A stretch of 64,000 bases of DNA from Planctomycetaceae bacterium (GCA_041398825.1 JAWKTX010000004.1:186001-250000); one strand, 5' to 3'; shown: positions 21,701-29,050, numbered from the stretch's first letter. Numbers and translations are program-made. Notes: a model not told the origin generated them from the sequence alone.

Positions 21701-22128
21701 GTCGTTTCATCAATACGCTGCGAATTGAGATTGCTGTCGGGCGTAAACGTCAATTCAAGGTGAAGAATCTGAAAGTGGCCATCGTCTTTCGATGACAATT
21801 CCAGCTGCCGGCTTAACTGAAGTACCTTCGCCGGCCGGAGAGAAGTTGTCTGAATCAATTCGGAAACACCATTCGCAAGTTGAAGCAAACGACTTCCGAG
21901 TGGATTTCGATTGATCTCGTCTGGTTCACGAGGTAATGAAGCGTAAAGCAGCTTCAACGGTTCAACCTCGTCACAAGACCCGCTGGATACACTCGGATTT
22001 GATGCTGGCGCCGTCGATCTGAAGGGCCTACGCACAAACGATGCAACTGCGTATGAAACAGGAAGAGATGTCTGCGGGGCCTGCATCAACTCCCACGGTA
22101 TTGCCGCTGCCGATTCATCATCATCCAC
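18790..22128 (-). CDS. STAND-type ATPase with degenerate CHAT-like N-terminus and TPR-like C-terminus
   Basis: 1112 residues from GTG 22128. The N-terminus reads IPWELMQAP, typical of the CHAT protease fold, and residues 185-235 (LFQLGVDRVIGFCADDMPD ... IYGAIAEGV) resemble its C-terminal helices. The expected His-Gly and Ser-Ala-Cys catalytic motifs are not seen: the corresponding segments read LHLELTFTP (122-130) and LLQVAFDSD (160-168), so the domain is probably a pseudoprotease. A STAND ATPase follows: Walker A GATGLGKT (327-334), Walker B LLWVWDAFE (404-412), sensor-like ILINSRDD. The C-terminus has helical TPR-like repeats (VELAELYGEAGQTELAREQY). Coding homology continues upstream of the GTG without a start, so the true gene probably begins further upstream. 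Confidence 0.78.
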   Translation of the reverse strand: MDDDESAAAIPWELMQAPQTSLPVSYAVASFVRRPFRSTAPASNPSVSSGSCDEVEPLKLLYASLPREPDEINRNPLGSRLLQLANGVSELIQTTSLRPAKVLQLSRQLELSSKDDGHFQILHLELTFTPDSNLNSQRIDETTYEELARIVSARRVPLVLLQVAFDSDGTPIEAVQVYQQLICASRLLFQLGVDRVIGFCADDMPDSVLETLSRIYGAIAEGVCAGVATGLARTALGDELTQSSVRYLASRIPAVVVYESPDAGGFSARSRGVIPQRSRNAESVVNFCPNGAAQIIGRCVFPMIGRQQTLIAIDRALDSGNVALLHGATGLGKTHLSVEFARWYGLTNGTDNHPVVLFTSFERKTTLPDLLDVIGQDAIVDWYQIAPMREKQARILSVLRLVPLLWVWDAFECVTRDPSSFDLSEHHYSEIEQNELIEFLNAINLDGHSKARILINSRDDHRNSLPEVRQRIQLPKMSQHEAAEFACWISRGSGAAIQKRDQPENTPALAQQRILEVGAGNPQLLRILMAFAARPEHTETASIDTLVSSLMNRRELIEARGVASGPEATLLGTIQAVLHLSFNSAELQLLGLVAIFRRVIHARTLFMMTKYLASTSNPEFGDWTAAKLSFILERCRNLALMDRVTGSWSAMPSIVSLAIQDMAGHKTTVNPEFDAHVAWCRSMGILGHYYYDQFAAGNRSVLIPLSVECSNLQTACRMSVRLQLWSSLIGSMQGLKVLYCDSRRWSEWSRLVTEFQPFFCDDFDRPKSETRRYYGLYIDERIALSSEVEKDPARTISLQQERVEWDRRNVVDAKDCVASIDVEFHSSPPEPSEYAHRIQDLASSLLTLARFQKQQLLGECEVAFEEAALLFEQIGQTDPCATAWFELAEAYIVVPSIRDLHMAESLFLRVEDLRNLKYPESVCRERIDALRKQRLHELPENGHSDSILSRISFEVHSEDVEVDDEAMGETQTEEERAYHEHQVGEDTDSEISQATGPVQMLSNADLGPLYVELAELYGEAGQTELAREQYQNAVVAFEHLQDRHNAGRVRLNMARMYLDSASQERMPQLRQIMLQQALTFAVDAENDLTCGDPNRDDGGCRCLIREIQSRIA

Positions 22129-22148
22129 AATAACGAAATGGACTTCTG

Positions 22149-22451
22149 TTAATCGATGTCGGACAGAATTCCAGACTTCTCTGGTTTCTGCGCTGGCATG
22201 CCAAACACATAGAAACAGTAATTCGCCCGTGGAAGGTGCCGTGTTGGCTGGATTAATTCGTCGTCGGGTGTCTTGCCTGTGGAAGAAGACGTGGTGTTTC
22301 CGTGAAGACGGTCAGTCGCTGGCCACAGGAATTCCAGCACGATCGATTCTTCAACGTCAGAACCACTTGAATCAGCACACGTCAGACGAATCGATATACG
22401 ATTCGCCTCACCGCTGAGATGCTGAAGTCTGATAAGATTCCTGTCTGACAA
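22149..22451 (-). pseudogene. 5' fragment of the STAND/CHAT-like gene in a shifted frame
   Basis: A 100-codon open frame (TTG 22451, stop 22149-22151) that reads NRISIRLTCADSSGSDVEE and VLEFLWPATDRLHG, in keeping with the beta-rich region preceding a CHAT domain. The downstream gene's frame is open from 22311 and reads GELLFLCVWHASAETREVW then VRHRLTEVHFVIVDDDE directly into IPWELM, without a start codon. The two frames overlap between 22152 and 22311, so a one-base shift there would join them into a single protein. It may be a true frameshift mutation, an assembly error or, less likely, recoding; no canonical slippery heptamer was seen. Confidence 0.5.
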
Positions 22452-22816
22452 GGCAGTATTCCAACGACGGTGCCATCCATGAACCGACGGTGCAGATGCG
22501 AAGAACCCGACACTGACGGAGTTGCTCTTTCACCAGCTCAGACCGATCATTCGTCCGACCAGAGCAATGCAAGCCTGCATTCCACCGACGAAATGCGATG
22601 GAATAACGATCTGCCCCTTGAACAATAGCCCAGTCGCCAAACAAGCGCCTACCCGGAACACATCACAAACAAGATCCAATGCAATAGACGTCGGGCAATG
22701 GTAGTGGAACCCCGCATATCGAGTGCGGCCTCGAATGCGTGCGAGCGGCAGAGATTGCCGACGTACATTGAAGCGGCCACTCAGCAGCGTCATTCCTGTT
22801 GCACTACAAAAACAAT
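22452..22816. other. Intergenic stretch after the BMC operon terminator
   Basis: About 365 bases between the STAND gene fragment and the terminator. Short open frames on both strands show no protein-like pattern. I see nothing else in it. Confidence 0.45.
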
Positions 22817-22843
22817 AGCCCGTCGGCCTGGCACCGACGGGCT
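22817..22843 (-). terminator. Intrinsic terminator ending the BMC operon
   Basis: A perfect 10-bp inverted repeat, AGCCCGTCGG (22817-22826) and CCGACGGGCT (22834-22843), with a 7-base loop. Read on the minus strand it is followed by ATTGTTTTTG, the U-rich tail of a rho-independent terminator. It lies 41 bases beyond the stop of the 171-residue protein and plausibly marks the 3' end of the whole BMC transcript. Confidence 0.85.
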
Positions 22844-22884
22844 GTTTCGACTCAACAGATCTGCGGGTTGATTCTACAGTACTT

Positions 22885-23400
22885 TTAAAGACGTCGGTCA
22901 ATTTCACGCATGACGTCGCGGGTCAGTTCCTGATGCCGGATCTGTTCAACGTATTCGGTCATACCGTCTACGTTATTCTCGACTTGAATGAGGTTGAGAT
23001 CTGACGGGTACTTCTGAAGCAGAAACTTCGCGACCTCAGGTGAGCGGGTATTGACGAGAAGGAATCGAAGGTCGTCTTCGGACAACGATTCACCAAAGTT
23101 CTGAATTGCCAACTGAACGGCACCTTCGCGAGCCTTCGGCACATGCTGAATGAGCTCCTTAAGTTCCTCCAGACCGGGTTTGCGCGTCAGCAGGGTCTTG
23201 ATCGCGCCATTCGCCAGCAAGGGAACAAACCGTGCCAGGTACATCAGGTCTTTATTATCCGGTCCGGGGCGGCTTTTCGCGAGTCGCTCCCATAACTGCC
23301 GGGCCAGATCCTTCTTGCTGACATCCAGTCGGTGCGCGACTTCTTCGGCCGTTTCACGATTCACGGCTGGGGCATTATCGGCGGAATTCTCTTCTGGCAT
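22885..23400 (-). CDS. Hypothetical protein at the 3' end of the BMC operon
   Basis: A 171-residue, highly charged and apparently all-helical soluble protein, starting at ATG 23400. Several short hydrophobic-helix units (ARFVPLLANGAIKTLLTRKP, QLAIQNFGESLSEDDLRFLL, SPEVAKFLLQKYPSDLN) suggest ankyrin/HEAT-like helical packing, but I recognise no family. It has no signal peptide. It lies 93 bases downstream of the dehydrogenase gene on the same strand and just before the strong terminator, so it could be the last cistron of the BMC operon or an independent gene. Confidence 0.7.
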   Translation of the reverse strand: MPEENSADNAPAVNRETAEEVAHRLDVSKKDLARQLWERLAKSRPGPDNKDLMYLARFVPLLANGAIKTLLTRKPGLEELKELIQHVPKAREGAVQLAIQNFGESLSEDDLRFLLVNTRSPEVAKFLLQKYPSDLNLIQVENNVDGMTEYVEQIRHQELTRDVMREIDRRL

Positions 23401-23493
23401 CGAACAGTCTTTCAGGCGCGGCGCTAAGTATGACGTCCCGGCAGAAAACCGGGGGCTTGAAGGTTAACGCGAGGGCCGAACCTGTTGCAACAC

Positions 23494-24423
23494 TCAGCCC
23501 TTCATCACCTGAGCGATCGTGTCTTTCAGCACACCAGCACTCTGCAGCAATGCCGTCTTTTCCTTGCTCCAGAGGTCCACTTCAATGTGACTCTTGACTC
23601 CGGTTCGTCCAAGCACGGTGGGAATGCTGAAGCACACATCATGCACGCCATAGGCACCACTCATCAGGCTGCTGACCGGCAAAATGCGATCATCATCCAA
23701 TGCGATGCTGTGAACAACATCAGCGATTGAAACGCCCACTGCGAAACCGGCACCGCCTTTCTTCTTGATCACTTCGGCACCGCTGCCCCGTGTCTTTTTC
23801 TCCACTTCGGCAATCAAGGTGGGTGAGGCACCGGGAAACTTTTCAATCGGCAAATTGGCAATTTGAGCCATCGACCAGATCGGAACCATACTGTCCCCGT
23901 GTTCGCCAAAGATCGTAACGTTCACCTGCGTCGGAGGCACATTCAGTCGTGCGGCCAGCATGCTTCGCAGTCGTGTCGTATCCAGAACGGTACCGAGACC
24001 GATGACCTGAGACGCAGGCAGATTCAGCTCCTTGACTGCCAGATAGGTCAGAACATCGACCGGATTGGAAACGACAAAAACGATCGCATCCTTTCTTAAT
24101 CCATGGCTTTTTACGTCCGCAAGGATCGTTCGAAAAAGGGCGACATTGCGATTGATCAAATCCAGACGACTTTCGTCCGGCTTACGTCGAAGACCGGCGG
24201 TGATGACCACGACGTCCGCATCTCTGCAGGTTTCTGTGCCCGCCGCATAGATTCGTTGTGGGGCCATGATGGAAGAACCGTGCAGCAGGTCCAGTGCCTG
24301 GCCCTCGCATAGGTCCATGTTGACATCGACCAGAGCGATCTCTTTGACAATACCACCCGCCTGTAATGCAAACCCGGCACAGGACCCCACCAATCCACCA
24401 CCACCAATGATGCTGACTTTCAT
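23494..24423 (-). CDS. Lactate/malate dehydrogenase family protein of the BMC operon
   Basis: A 309-residue NAD-dependent dehydrogenase. The Rossmann motif GGGGLVGSCAG begins at residue 7, an acidic residue (VDVN) after beta-2 indicates NAD, the catalytic His lies in FGEHGDSM near residue 175, and RLDLINRN carries a substrate-binding Arg. The loop AGLRRKPDESR has Arg where lactate dehydrogenases usually have Gln, which is the malate-dehydrogenase-type choice. In PVM BMC loci such a gene is thought to recycle NADH, possibly by reducing an aldehyde or oxoacid; the substrate here is not settled. It follows the aldolase gene in the operon. Confidence 0.85.
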   Translation of the reverse strand: MKVSIIGGGGLVGSCAGFALQAGGIVKEIALVDVNMDLCEGQALDLLHGSSIMAPQRIYAAGTETCRDADVVVITAGLRRKPDESRLDLINRNVALFRTILADVKSHGLRKDAIVFVVSNPVDVLTYLAVKELNLPASQVIGLGTVLDTTRLRSMLAARLNVPPTQVNVTIFGEHGDSMVPIWSMAQIANLPIEKFPGASPTLIAEVEKKTRGSGAEVIKKKGGAGFAVGVSIADVVHSIALDDDRILPVSSLMSGAYGVHDVCFSIPTVLGRTGVKSHIEVDLWSKEKTALLQSAGVLKDTIAQVMKG

Positions 24424-24593
24424 GTGTCGCCTCAGTCTAAAGCTTTCAGTTGTCGTCGCTCGAAGTTGATGTCAGCGGCGAAAGGTTGTGAATACTTTTC
24501 GAATGCGTTGCCAGGACCAGTCTGCCCGTTGCACCCTTCTCGTCAGCGAATACAGCAAACGGCGGGTGCTTTCCTGGCCTGGATGAGATCGCA

Positions 24594-24740
24594 TCAGCCT
24601 GCTTTGCCCAGGGCTGCGAGTACCTGATCGGTGATCATCCTGACGAGATCTTCGCTGGGATTAGAACCGGCTGGCATTTCGCATGCCGTTCCACAGGGCT
24701 GCTGAAGGATGCCTGGGTATGTCGGAGCAGCAGCGGAGGC
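24594..24740 (-). other. Out-of-frame encapsulation-peptide-like tail of the aldolase
   Basis: A 48-codon stretch, shifted one frame from the aldolase gene and ending at TGA 24594-24596. It reads a Pro/Gly/Ala linker (SAAAPTYPG, MPAGSNPS) and then the amphipathic helix EDLVRMITDQVLAALGKAG, the classical form of a BMC encapsulation peptide. PVM class II aldolases are known to carry such a tail at the C-terminus. In this frame TAG 24750-24752 and TGA 24741-24743 lie upstream, so joining requires the shift near 24740, or more than one sequence change. Confidence 0.6.
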
Positions 24741-25492
24741 TCAGCAACGCTATGGAATGTTCTCTTTGTAGCCTTCCGGAGCGCACTGTTACCACACGGG
24801 TCGCAGTCTTCGTTGTGAAAGCGAGGATCATCAAATCCCCACTTCTTCTTCAGGTCCAGCAGTTCGCGAGATTTCCCTTCAGAAAGATATTCCGGCTGCC
24901 CCAGCTGCTTCGACAGCAGCAGGATACGGCAGTACGCATCCAGAATCTCTGTCTTCCAGTAGGCATCCTCCAGGCTCTTGCCAAACGAAACCGTTCCATG
25001 ATTCTTCAGAATGATGGTGTTCGTTGCCTTCAGGAATGGCACGACAGTGTTTGCAAATCGCTGATCACCCGGCGTTTCGTAAGGGGCAATGGGGACCTCT
25101 CCCATGAACACTTCCACTTCCGGCAGAATGCACTGTGGAATAGGTTCGCCTGCAACAGCAAACGCCGTTGCATGAGGTGGATGACAGTGAACCACAGACT
25201 TGACGTCAGGACGATTCTTCATGATTGCCAGATGTAGCAGAACTTCGCTGGTTCGCTTTCGGACGCCTGCAATCTGATTTCCTTCCATATCCACTGCGCA
25301 AATGTCTTCTGGCTTCATAAAGCCTTTGCAGATCATTGTCGGGGTACAAAGGACTTCGTTTTCACCAACACGAATGCTGATATTGCCGTCGTTCGCGGCC
25401 GCAAATCCCTTGTTATACACACGACGACCAATCTCGCAGATCTCTTCCTTCAATCCTCGATCATTAATTCCACTGTTCCATTTGTTTGCCAT
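24635..25492 (-). CDS. Class II (fuculose/rhamnulose phosphate type) aldolase of the BMC
   Basis: 285 residues as read. The enzyme cleaves L-fuculose-1-phosphate or L-rhamnulose-1-phosphate to dihydroxyacetone phosphate and L-lactaldehyde, the entry reaction of the PVM BMC. The zinc-ligand pair HCHPPHA near residue 99, the catalytic-type Glu in PEVEVFMGE, AANDGNISIR near residue 33 and LKNHG near residue 163 are intact. After FHNEDCDPCGNSALR the sequence becomes low-quality (residues 240-285), and the expected targeting helix lies in another frame, so the C-terminus is probably frameshifted. ATG 25492 is a clear start. Confidence 0.85.
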   Translation of the reverse strand: MANKWNSGINDRGLKEEICEIGRRVYNKGFAAANDGNISIRVGENEVLCTPTMICKGFMKPEDICAVDMEGNQIAGVRKRTSEVLLHLAIMKNRPDVKSVVHCHPPHATAFAVAGEPIPQCILPEVEVFMGEVPIAPYETPGDQRFANTVVPFLKATNTIILKNHGTVSFGKSLEDAYWKTEILDAYCRILLLSKQLGQPEYLSEGKSRELLDLKKKWGFDDPRFHNEDCDPCGNSALRKATKRTFHSVAEPPLLLRHTQASFSSPVERHAKCQPVLIPAKISSG

Positions 25493-25608
25493 GATTGTTG
25501 CTCTCTATCGTTCGAAAAAGTTTGCAGTTCGCAGTGTCTCAGTCTTCCGGAAATGTCAGATTTCACGGTGGTTATTATTTTGAACGGCCACCAGTGACCA
25601 AACGACAA

Positions 25609-25887
25609 CTAAACGTTGACCTGGTCCAGAATGGCAGTGTTGTAAGCATCGATTGGTTTGGCGTGAGGATGAAACGGAGCCGAAGCTTCGGCACTTTCGC
25701 TTACCGCCATCAGGCTTCCATTTCCTGCGCCAAGTTCGTCATAAATTACGATCGGTTCAGTACGCCCGTCTGCATCACCTCTCAGACCAGCGTGGGTCAA
25801 AGGCACCGCAAGTTTCCACGAAGCCCCTGTTAAGGAAGCATCCCATCGGGACAGTGTGACGCGTCCGATACATTCCATGATTCTCAT
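25609..25887 (-). CDS. BMC-P pentameric shell protein (EutN/CcmL family)
   Basis: A 92-residue member of the EutN/CcmL family, which forms pentamers that cap the vertices of the polyhedral shell. It starts RIMECIGRVTLSRWDASLTG and contains the characteristic YDELGAGNGSLMAVSE turn near residue 49, matching the D-x-x-GAG-x-G motif of the family. It overlaps the upstream RpiB-like gene by four bases (ATGA), which implies translational coupling. It is one of three BMC-P genes in the operon. Confidence 0.9.
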   Translation of the reverse strand: MRIMECIGRVTLSRWDASLTGASWKLAVPLTHAGLRGDADGRTEPIVIYDELGAGNGSLMAVSESAEASAPFHPHAKPIDAYNTAILDQVNV

Positions 25888-26600
25888 CGGCCGCTCCCTT
25901 CAGGTGTCCCTGAAAGTTCCTTCCAGCCTTTCGGAGTTTGCTGGCTTCGGTTCAGAGAGCGAATGACGCGAAGAATATCCACAACGGACCAGCCAACTGA
26001 TTCCATACAGATGATGTGTGGATTCATGGAGATCCCCAGAGCCGTCAGATTGGTGTTTCGTGTCACGACCGCTGCTCGCAGTGAAGAGTTTCGATTGAGC
26101 ACACAGCAAACAATCGAAGGTTCACCTCCGCAGCAAACCACTAAATGTTTCAGTGCTGCTCCCATCGCAATGTCCGCCGCTTCAAATTCATCGGCGGCCG
26201 GTCGCACGGACCATCCTGCTGTTGTCGCAGCCGTTTGCCCCGAATTGTGATCCCCAATCGCGATAAGCACACCTTCGGCCGATTCCACTGACTTTTCAAC
26301 CCGGACTCCGCTTGTCAGCCGTACCTGATTCCGACGAATGTAGTCTCGGCCGGACGGCGTCAGTACCGACGATGCTGGCAGGGTGATGACTCTGCCAGCC
26401 GCGCCCAGTGCGGCGAGTACATCTTCCGAAACCACTTTCTCCGTGACTTCGATTGCTTCAGAACCACCCGAAACCAAACTGGTCGATACTGTCTTCTCCG
26501 CGACGGTTGCCGAAGCGCCAGACGACGACGGCGAGCGAGAACCAAGCTCTCGCATGACGTCACGGACAATCTGGTCGATCAGGGCAGTCGAAATATTCAT
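25884..26600 (-). CDS. RpiB-like protein with N-terminal encapsulation-type helix, in the BMC operon
   Basis: 238 residues from ATG 26600. Residues 4-20 (STALIDQIVRDVMRELG) form an amphipathic helix like known encapsulation peptides, followed by a Ser/Ala-rich linker. Residues 60-95 (VITLPASSVLTPSGRDYIR) resemble a segment seen in BMC-associated proteins. The C-terminal half (GVLIAIGDHNSG ... LVVCCGGEPSI ... LRAAVV ... LTALGISMNPH) follows the order of ribose-5-phosphate isomerase B, but the CGTG and HND-type motifs are altered, so isomerase activity is doubtful. It overlaps the following BMC-P gene by four bases. It may be cargo or a structural/regulatory protein. Confidence 0.7.
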   Translation of the reverse strand: MNISTALIDQIVRDVMRELGSRSPSSSGASATVAEKTVSTSLVSGGSEAIEVTEKVVSEDVLAALGAAGRVITLPASSVLTPSGRDYIRRNQVRLTSGVRVEKSVESAEGVLIAIGDHNSGQTAATTAGWSVRPAADEFEAADIAMGAALKHLVVCCGGEPSIVCCVLNRNSSLRAAVVTRNTNLTALGISMNPHIICMESVGWSVVDILRVIRSLNRSQQTPKGWKELSGTPEGSGR

Positions 26601-26633
26601 GAATGAAAACCCGGCCAGATGGCCACAAACTAT

Positions 26634-26903
26634 TTATTCATCGCAATTGGGGTCAATAACGCCCTGTACCGAAAATCGAATCGGACTGTCTTTTCGACCA
26701 GTCAATTGCTGAATGTATTTTGCATCGCTCGTGAAAAAGACCTTGTCACCTTTTCCGGCACCAAGCCGATCAATCGCGATGACGGGAAACTCATCCGGAT
26801 TGTCCCGGATGTCCAGAGGCTGAAGGATAAGCAGCCTCCATCCATTCAGTGAAGCGTGCTTCACTGTCGATGTTGCACTCCCGATAACCATCGCCGTTTG
26901 CAT
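26634..26903 (-). CDS. BMC-P pentameric shell protein (EutN/CcmL family)
   Basis: An 89-residue vertex protein that begins MQTAMVIGSATSTVKHASLN, the canonical N-terminus of the family, with PLDIRDN and the DRLGAGKGDKVFF turn near residue 45. It lies 10 bases downstream of the aldehyde dehydrogenase gene and 33 bases upstream of the RpiB-like gene, in the middle of the operon. Having several divergent BMC-P paralogues is typical of PVM loci. Confidence 0.92.
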   Translation of the reverse strand: MQTAMVIGSATSTVKHASLNGWRLLILQPLDIRDNPDEFPVIAIDRLGAGKGDKVFFTSDAKYIQQLTGRKDSPIRFSVQGVIDPNCDE

Positions 26904-26913
26904 GAATGTCTTC

Positions 26914-28332
26914 TTAAATAATTCTCAGATCTTCCACCATGACACAGCGGCGCTGGCGAGTGAAAGTCATTGGACTGGTCACACCCTCGCCAGTTGGGGT
27001 AGCAATGCTGAAGCTCAGGAAGCCTTCACCTCCAAGTCCCAGACCAGCCATGCATGGGCCATTCTTGACAAACAACGTTGTATTCATCACCCGGGCCATT
27101 TTTGTGATGGTGTGTACGTCTCGAGAATGAATGATGGCCGTGTGTCCGAAACCGTGTTCGTACTTTTTCGCGAGTGCGATGGCATGGTCGCGGCAGTTGG
27201 CACGAACGAATGGCACAAAGGGCATCATTTGTTCTTCCGGAACAAACGGGTTGTTCTCGTCTGTTTCGCCGTACAGAATCTGAGTATTGGCGGGCACCGT
27301 CACGCCGATCTGAGCCGCAAGCCACGATGCATCTTTTCCGATGAAATCCCGATTCAGGACGTGATGTCCACCCGGTTCCTTTGGCGGACCAAACGCTCGG
27401 GCAGTGAACGCTGCCACCTGTGAAGCATTTAATCGGTAGCCGCCGTGGTTTCCGACGGCATTCATCAGCTGGTCGAAAATCTCTTTGACGGCAAAAACTT
27501 CCTTCTCTCCGATGCACAGCAGATTGTTGTCAAACGCAGCTCCTGCAACGATTGACTTTGCTGCGTTGTCGATATCTGCCGTTTCGTCCACAACAACAGG
27601 TGGATTCCCCGGCCCTGCCACGATGGCTCGCTTCGGGCTCTGCAAAGCAGCCCGCGCGACCGCCGGGCCGCCAGTGACCACCAGCATTTTAATACCACGA
27701 TGGTCAAACACAGCCTGAGCAGATTCGATCGACGGCTTGCCGATGATGTTTACCAGGTTTTGCAGTCCCGTCGCTTCGAAGATGGCTTTATTGAAGCGGC
27801 GAACGCCTTCACAGGCTATCTTTGCCCCACTTGGGTGAGGATTGCAGACGATTGTATTTCCGGCAGCAACCATATTAACAAAGTTACCAGCCAACGTCGG
27901 AAGCGAATGCGTAACAGGAGTGATCGCGCCGATGACACCGAACGGTGCGTATTCCGTAACGGTCAGGCCATTCGTGCCGCTGACTGCTTCTGTCCGCAGG
28001 GCTTCAACACCCGGAACAGTCCTGATGGCCTGAAGCTTGCCAATCTTGTGTTCGAGTCGACCGATCTTTGTTTCCTCAAACTCCAGCCGGCCAAGTTCTT
28101 CGGCCTGTGATTCACAGATGTGCTTCACAATGTCGATGGCCTTCCTGCGATCTTCCAGGGAAGCACGCGACAACTGTTCGAATCCTGATTGTGCCGCCTT
28201 CACGGCTTCATCCACAGTGTCAAAAACGCCCCAGGTGTTGGCAGGACGCGAGCTGACACCGTGTGTCGATAGTTGGCTCAACACTTCCTGTACGACCTGA
28301 CGAATTGCTTGTTCTGTAGTTGCCTGCATCAT
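26914..28332 (-). CDS. CoA-acylating aldehyde dehydrogenase of the BMC (PduP/EutE-like)
   Basis: A 472-residue enzyme that oxidises an aldehyde (L-lactaldehyde in the PVM scheme) to its CoA thioester with NAD+. Residues 5-21 (TTEQAIRQVVQEVLSQL) form an N-terminal encapsulation helix, followed by a short linker. The catalytic Cys273 lies in AFDNNLLCIGEKEVF, and GPGNPPVVVDETADID precedes it as in PduP and EutE. It is flanked by BMC-P genes, which confirms its role in the compartment. No acylation-site anomaly is seen. Confidence 0.93.
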   Translation of the reverse strand: MMQATTEQAIRQVVQEVLSQLSTHGVSSRPANTWGVFDTVDEAVKAAQSGFEQLSRASLEDRRKAIDIVKHICESQAEELGRLEFEETKIGRLEHKIGKLQAIRTVPGVEALRTEAVSGTNGLTVTEYAPFGVIGAITPVTHSLPTLAGNFVNMVAAGNTIVCNPHPSGAKIACEGVRRFNKAIFEATGLQNLVNIIGKPSIESAQAVFDHRGIKMLVVTGGPAVARAALQSPKRAIVAGPGNPPVVVDETADIDNAAKSIVAGAAFDNNLLCIGEKEVFAVKEIFDQLMNAVGNHGGYRLNASQVAAFTARAFGPPKEPGGHHVLNRDFIGKDASWLAAQIGVTVPANTQILYGETDENNPFVPEEQMMPFVPFVRANCRDHAIALAKKYEHGFGHTAIIHSRDVHTITKMARVMNTTLFVKNGPCMAGLGLGGEGFLSFSIATPTGEGVTSPMTFTRQRRCVMVEDLRII

Positions 28333-28504
28333 CGTTTCCTAAGAAGGCCACAGCCCTTGATCCAAAGCGAGCTGACGATCGGAATCGCTCCGTTGTCGCT
28401 CTGAAAAAGATGCTCGCACCTTGCGCACATCATCCCGAATTAGAATCTGTTCACTTGTCGCGAGCTGCTTCCGCACATGCCCACTGCCTGACGTCATTCA
28501 AACG

Positions 28505-29050
28505 TCACCCCGTTCGCTGAAAGGCTCGCAACTTATCTTCCACCCAGGCCTCAATCTGATTTCGGGTTGGAAACCGAAATGCCATCAGTAAAAAGAGCAC
28601 ACCTGCAACCACGACTGACCAGACGCTCTTTTCGATCAGGATGGCCACGAGGTTGAAGAACGTTGCTCCTTCAAGAAGCGCAAAGCCAATAATCGTCTTC
28701 GTCTGCATGACTGAACAGCAGGCCGTAACGCGATCCGTCTCTGAATCCGGCACATCTGAATTTCGAGTAAGTACTCCCATCTGAGCGTTGCTGACCACCA
28801 TCGGAACGATGAAGTGAGCGAACACTGCAGCCACGCCGATGCCAACGCCTAACATGGTCAAGACGTCCACCTTGCCCGGCAGATTGCCGCCGGAACTCAG
28901 CAGAACCACTCCTGAAAAAGTCAGCGTGCCGCACATCAAGGCTCCCGCGATGATCTGCATGGTCCGCGTTGCGGTCGCGATGGCAGCGGCAGACTCCGGT
29001 TTGAGATTGATCGAGCGAGCCTGGTCGGTGGCAGCGTATGGATTGTCCAT
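28505..29050 (-). CDS. Membrane protein embedded in the BMC operon
   Basis: A 181-residue protein with four predicted membrane segments: about residues 31-53, 66-88, 118-140 and 143-160. The N-terminus is soluble (MDNPYAATDQARSINLKPES), and the C-terminal tail is a charged helix (QIEAWVEDKLRAFQRTG). Its ATG overlaps the stop of the upstream BMC-P gene (TAATG), so translation is coupled. I recognise no function. Because BMCs are cytosolic, an integral membrane protein tightly coupled to shell genes is unexpected; a transport or anchoring role is only a guess. Confidence 0.75.
   Translation of the reverse strand: MDNPYAATDQARSINLKPESAAAIATATRTMQIIAGALMCGTLTFSGVVLLSSGGNLPGKVDVLTMLGVGIGVAAVFAHFIVPMVVSNAQMGVLTRNSDVPDSETDRVTACCSVMQTKTIIGFALLEGATFFNLVAILIEKSVWSVVVAGVLFLLMAFRFPTRNQIEAWVEDKLRAFQRTG

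Noticed and set aside
22152..22311. Programmed frameshift with a slippery heptamer in the STAND gene
   Set aside because: No canonical X-XXY-YYZ heptamer was seen in the overlap, so an indel is more likely.
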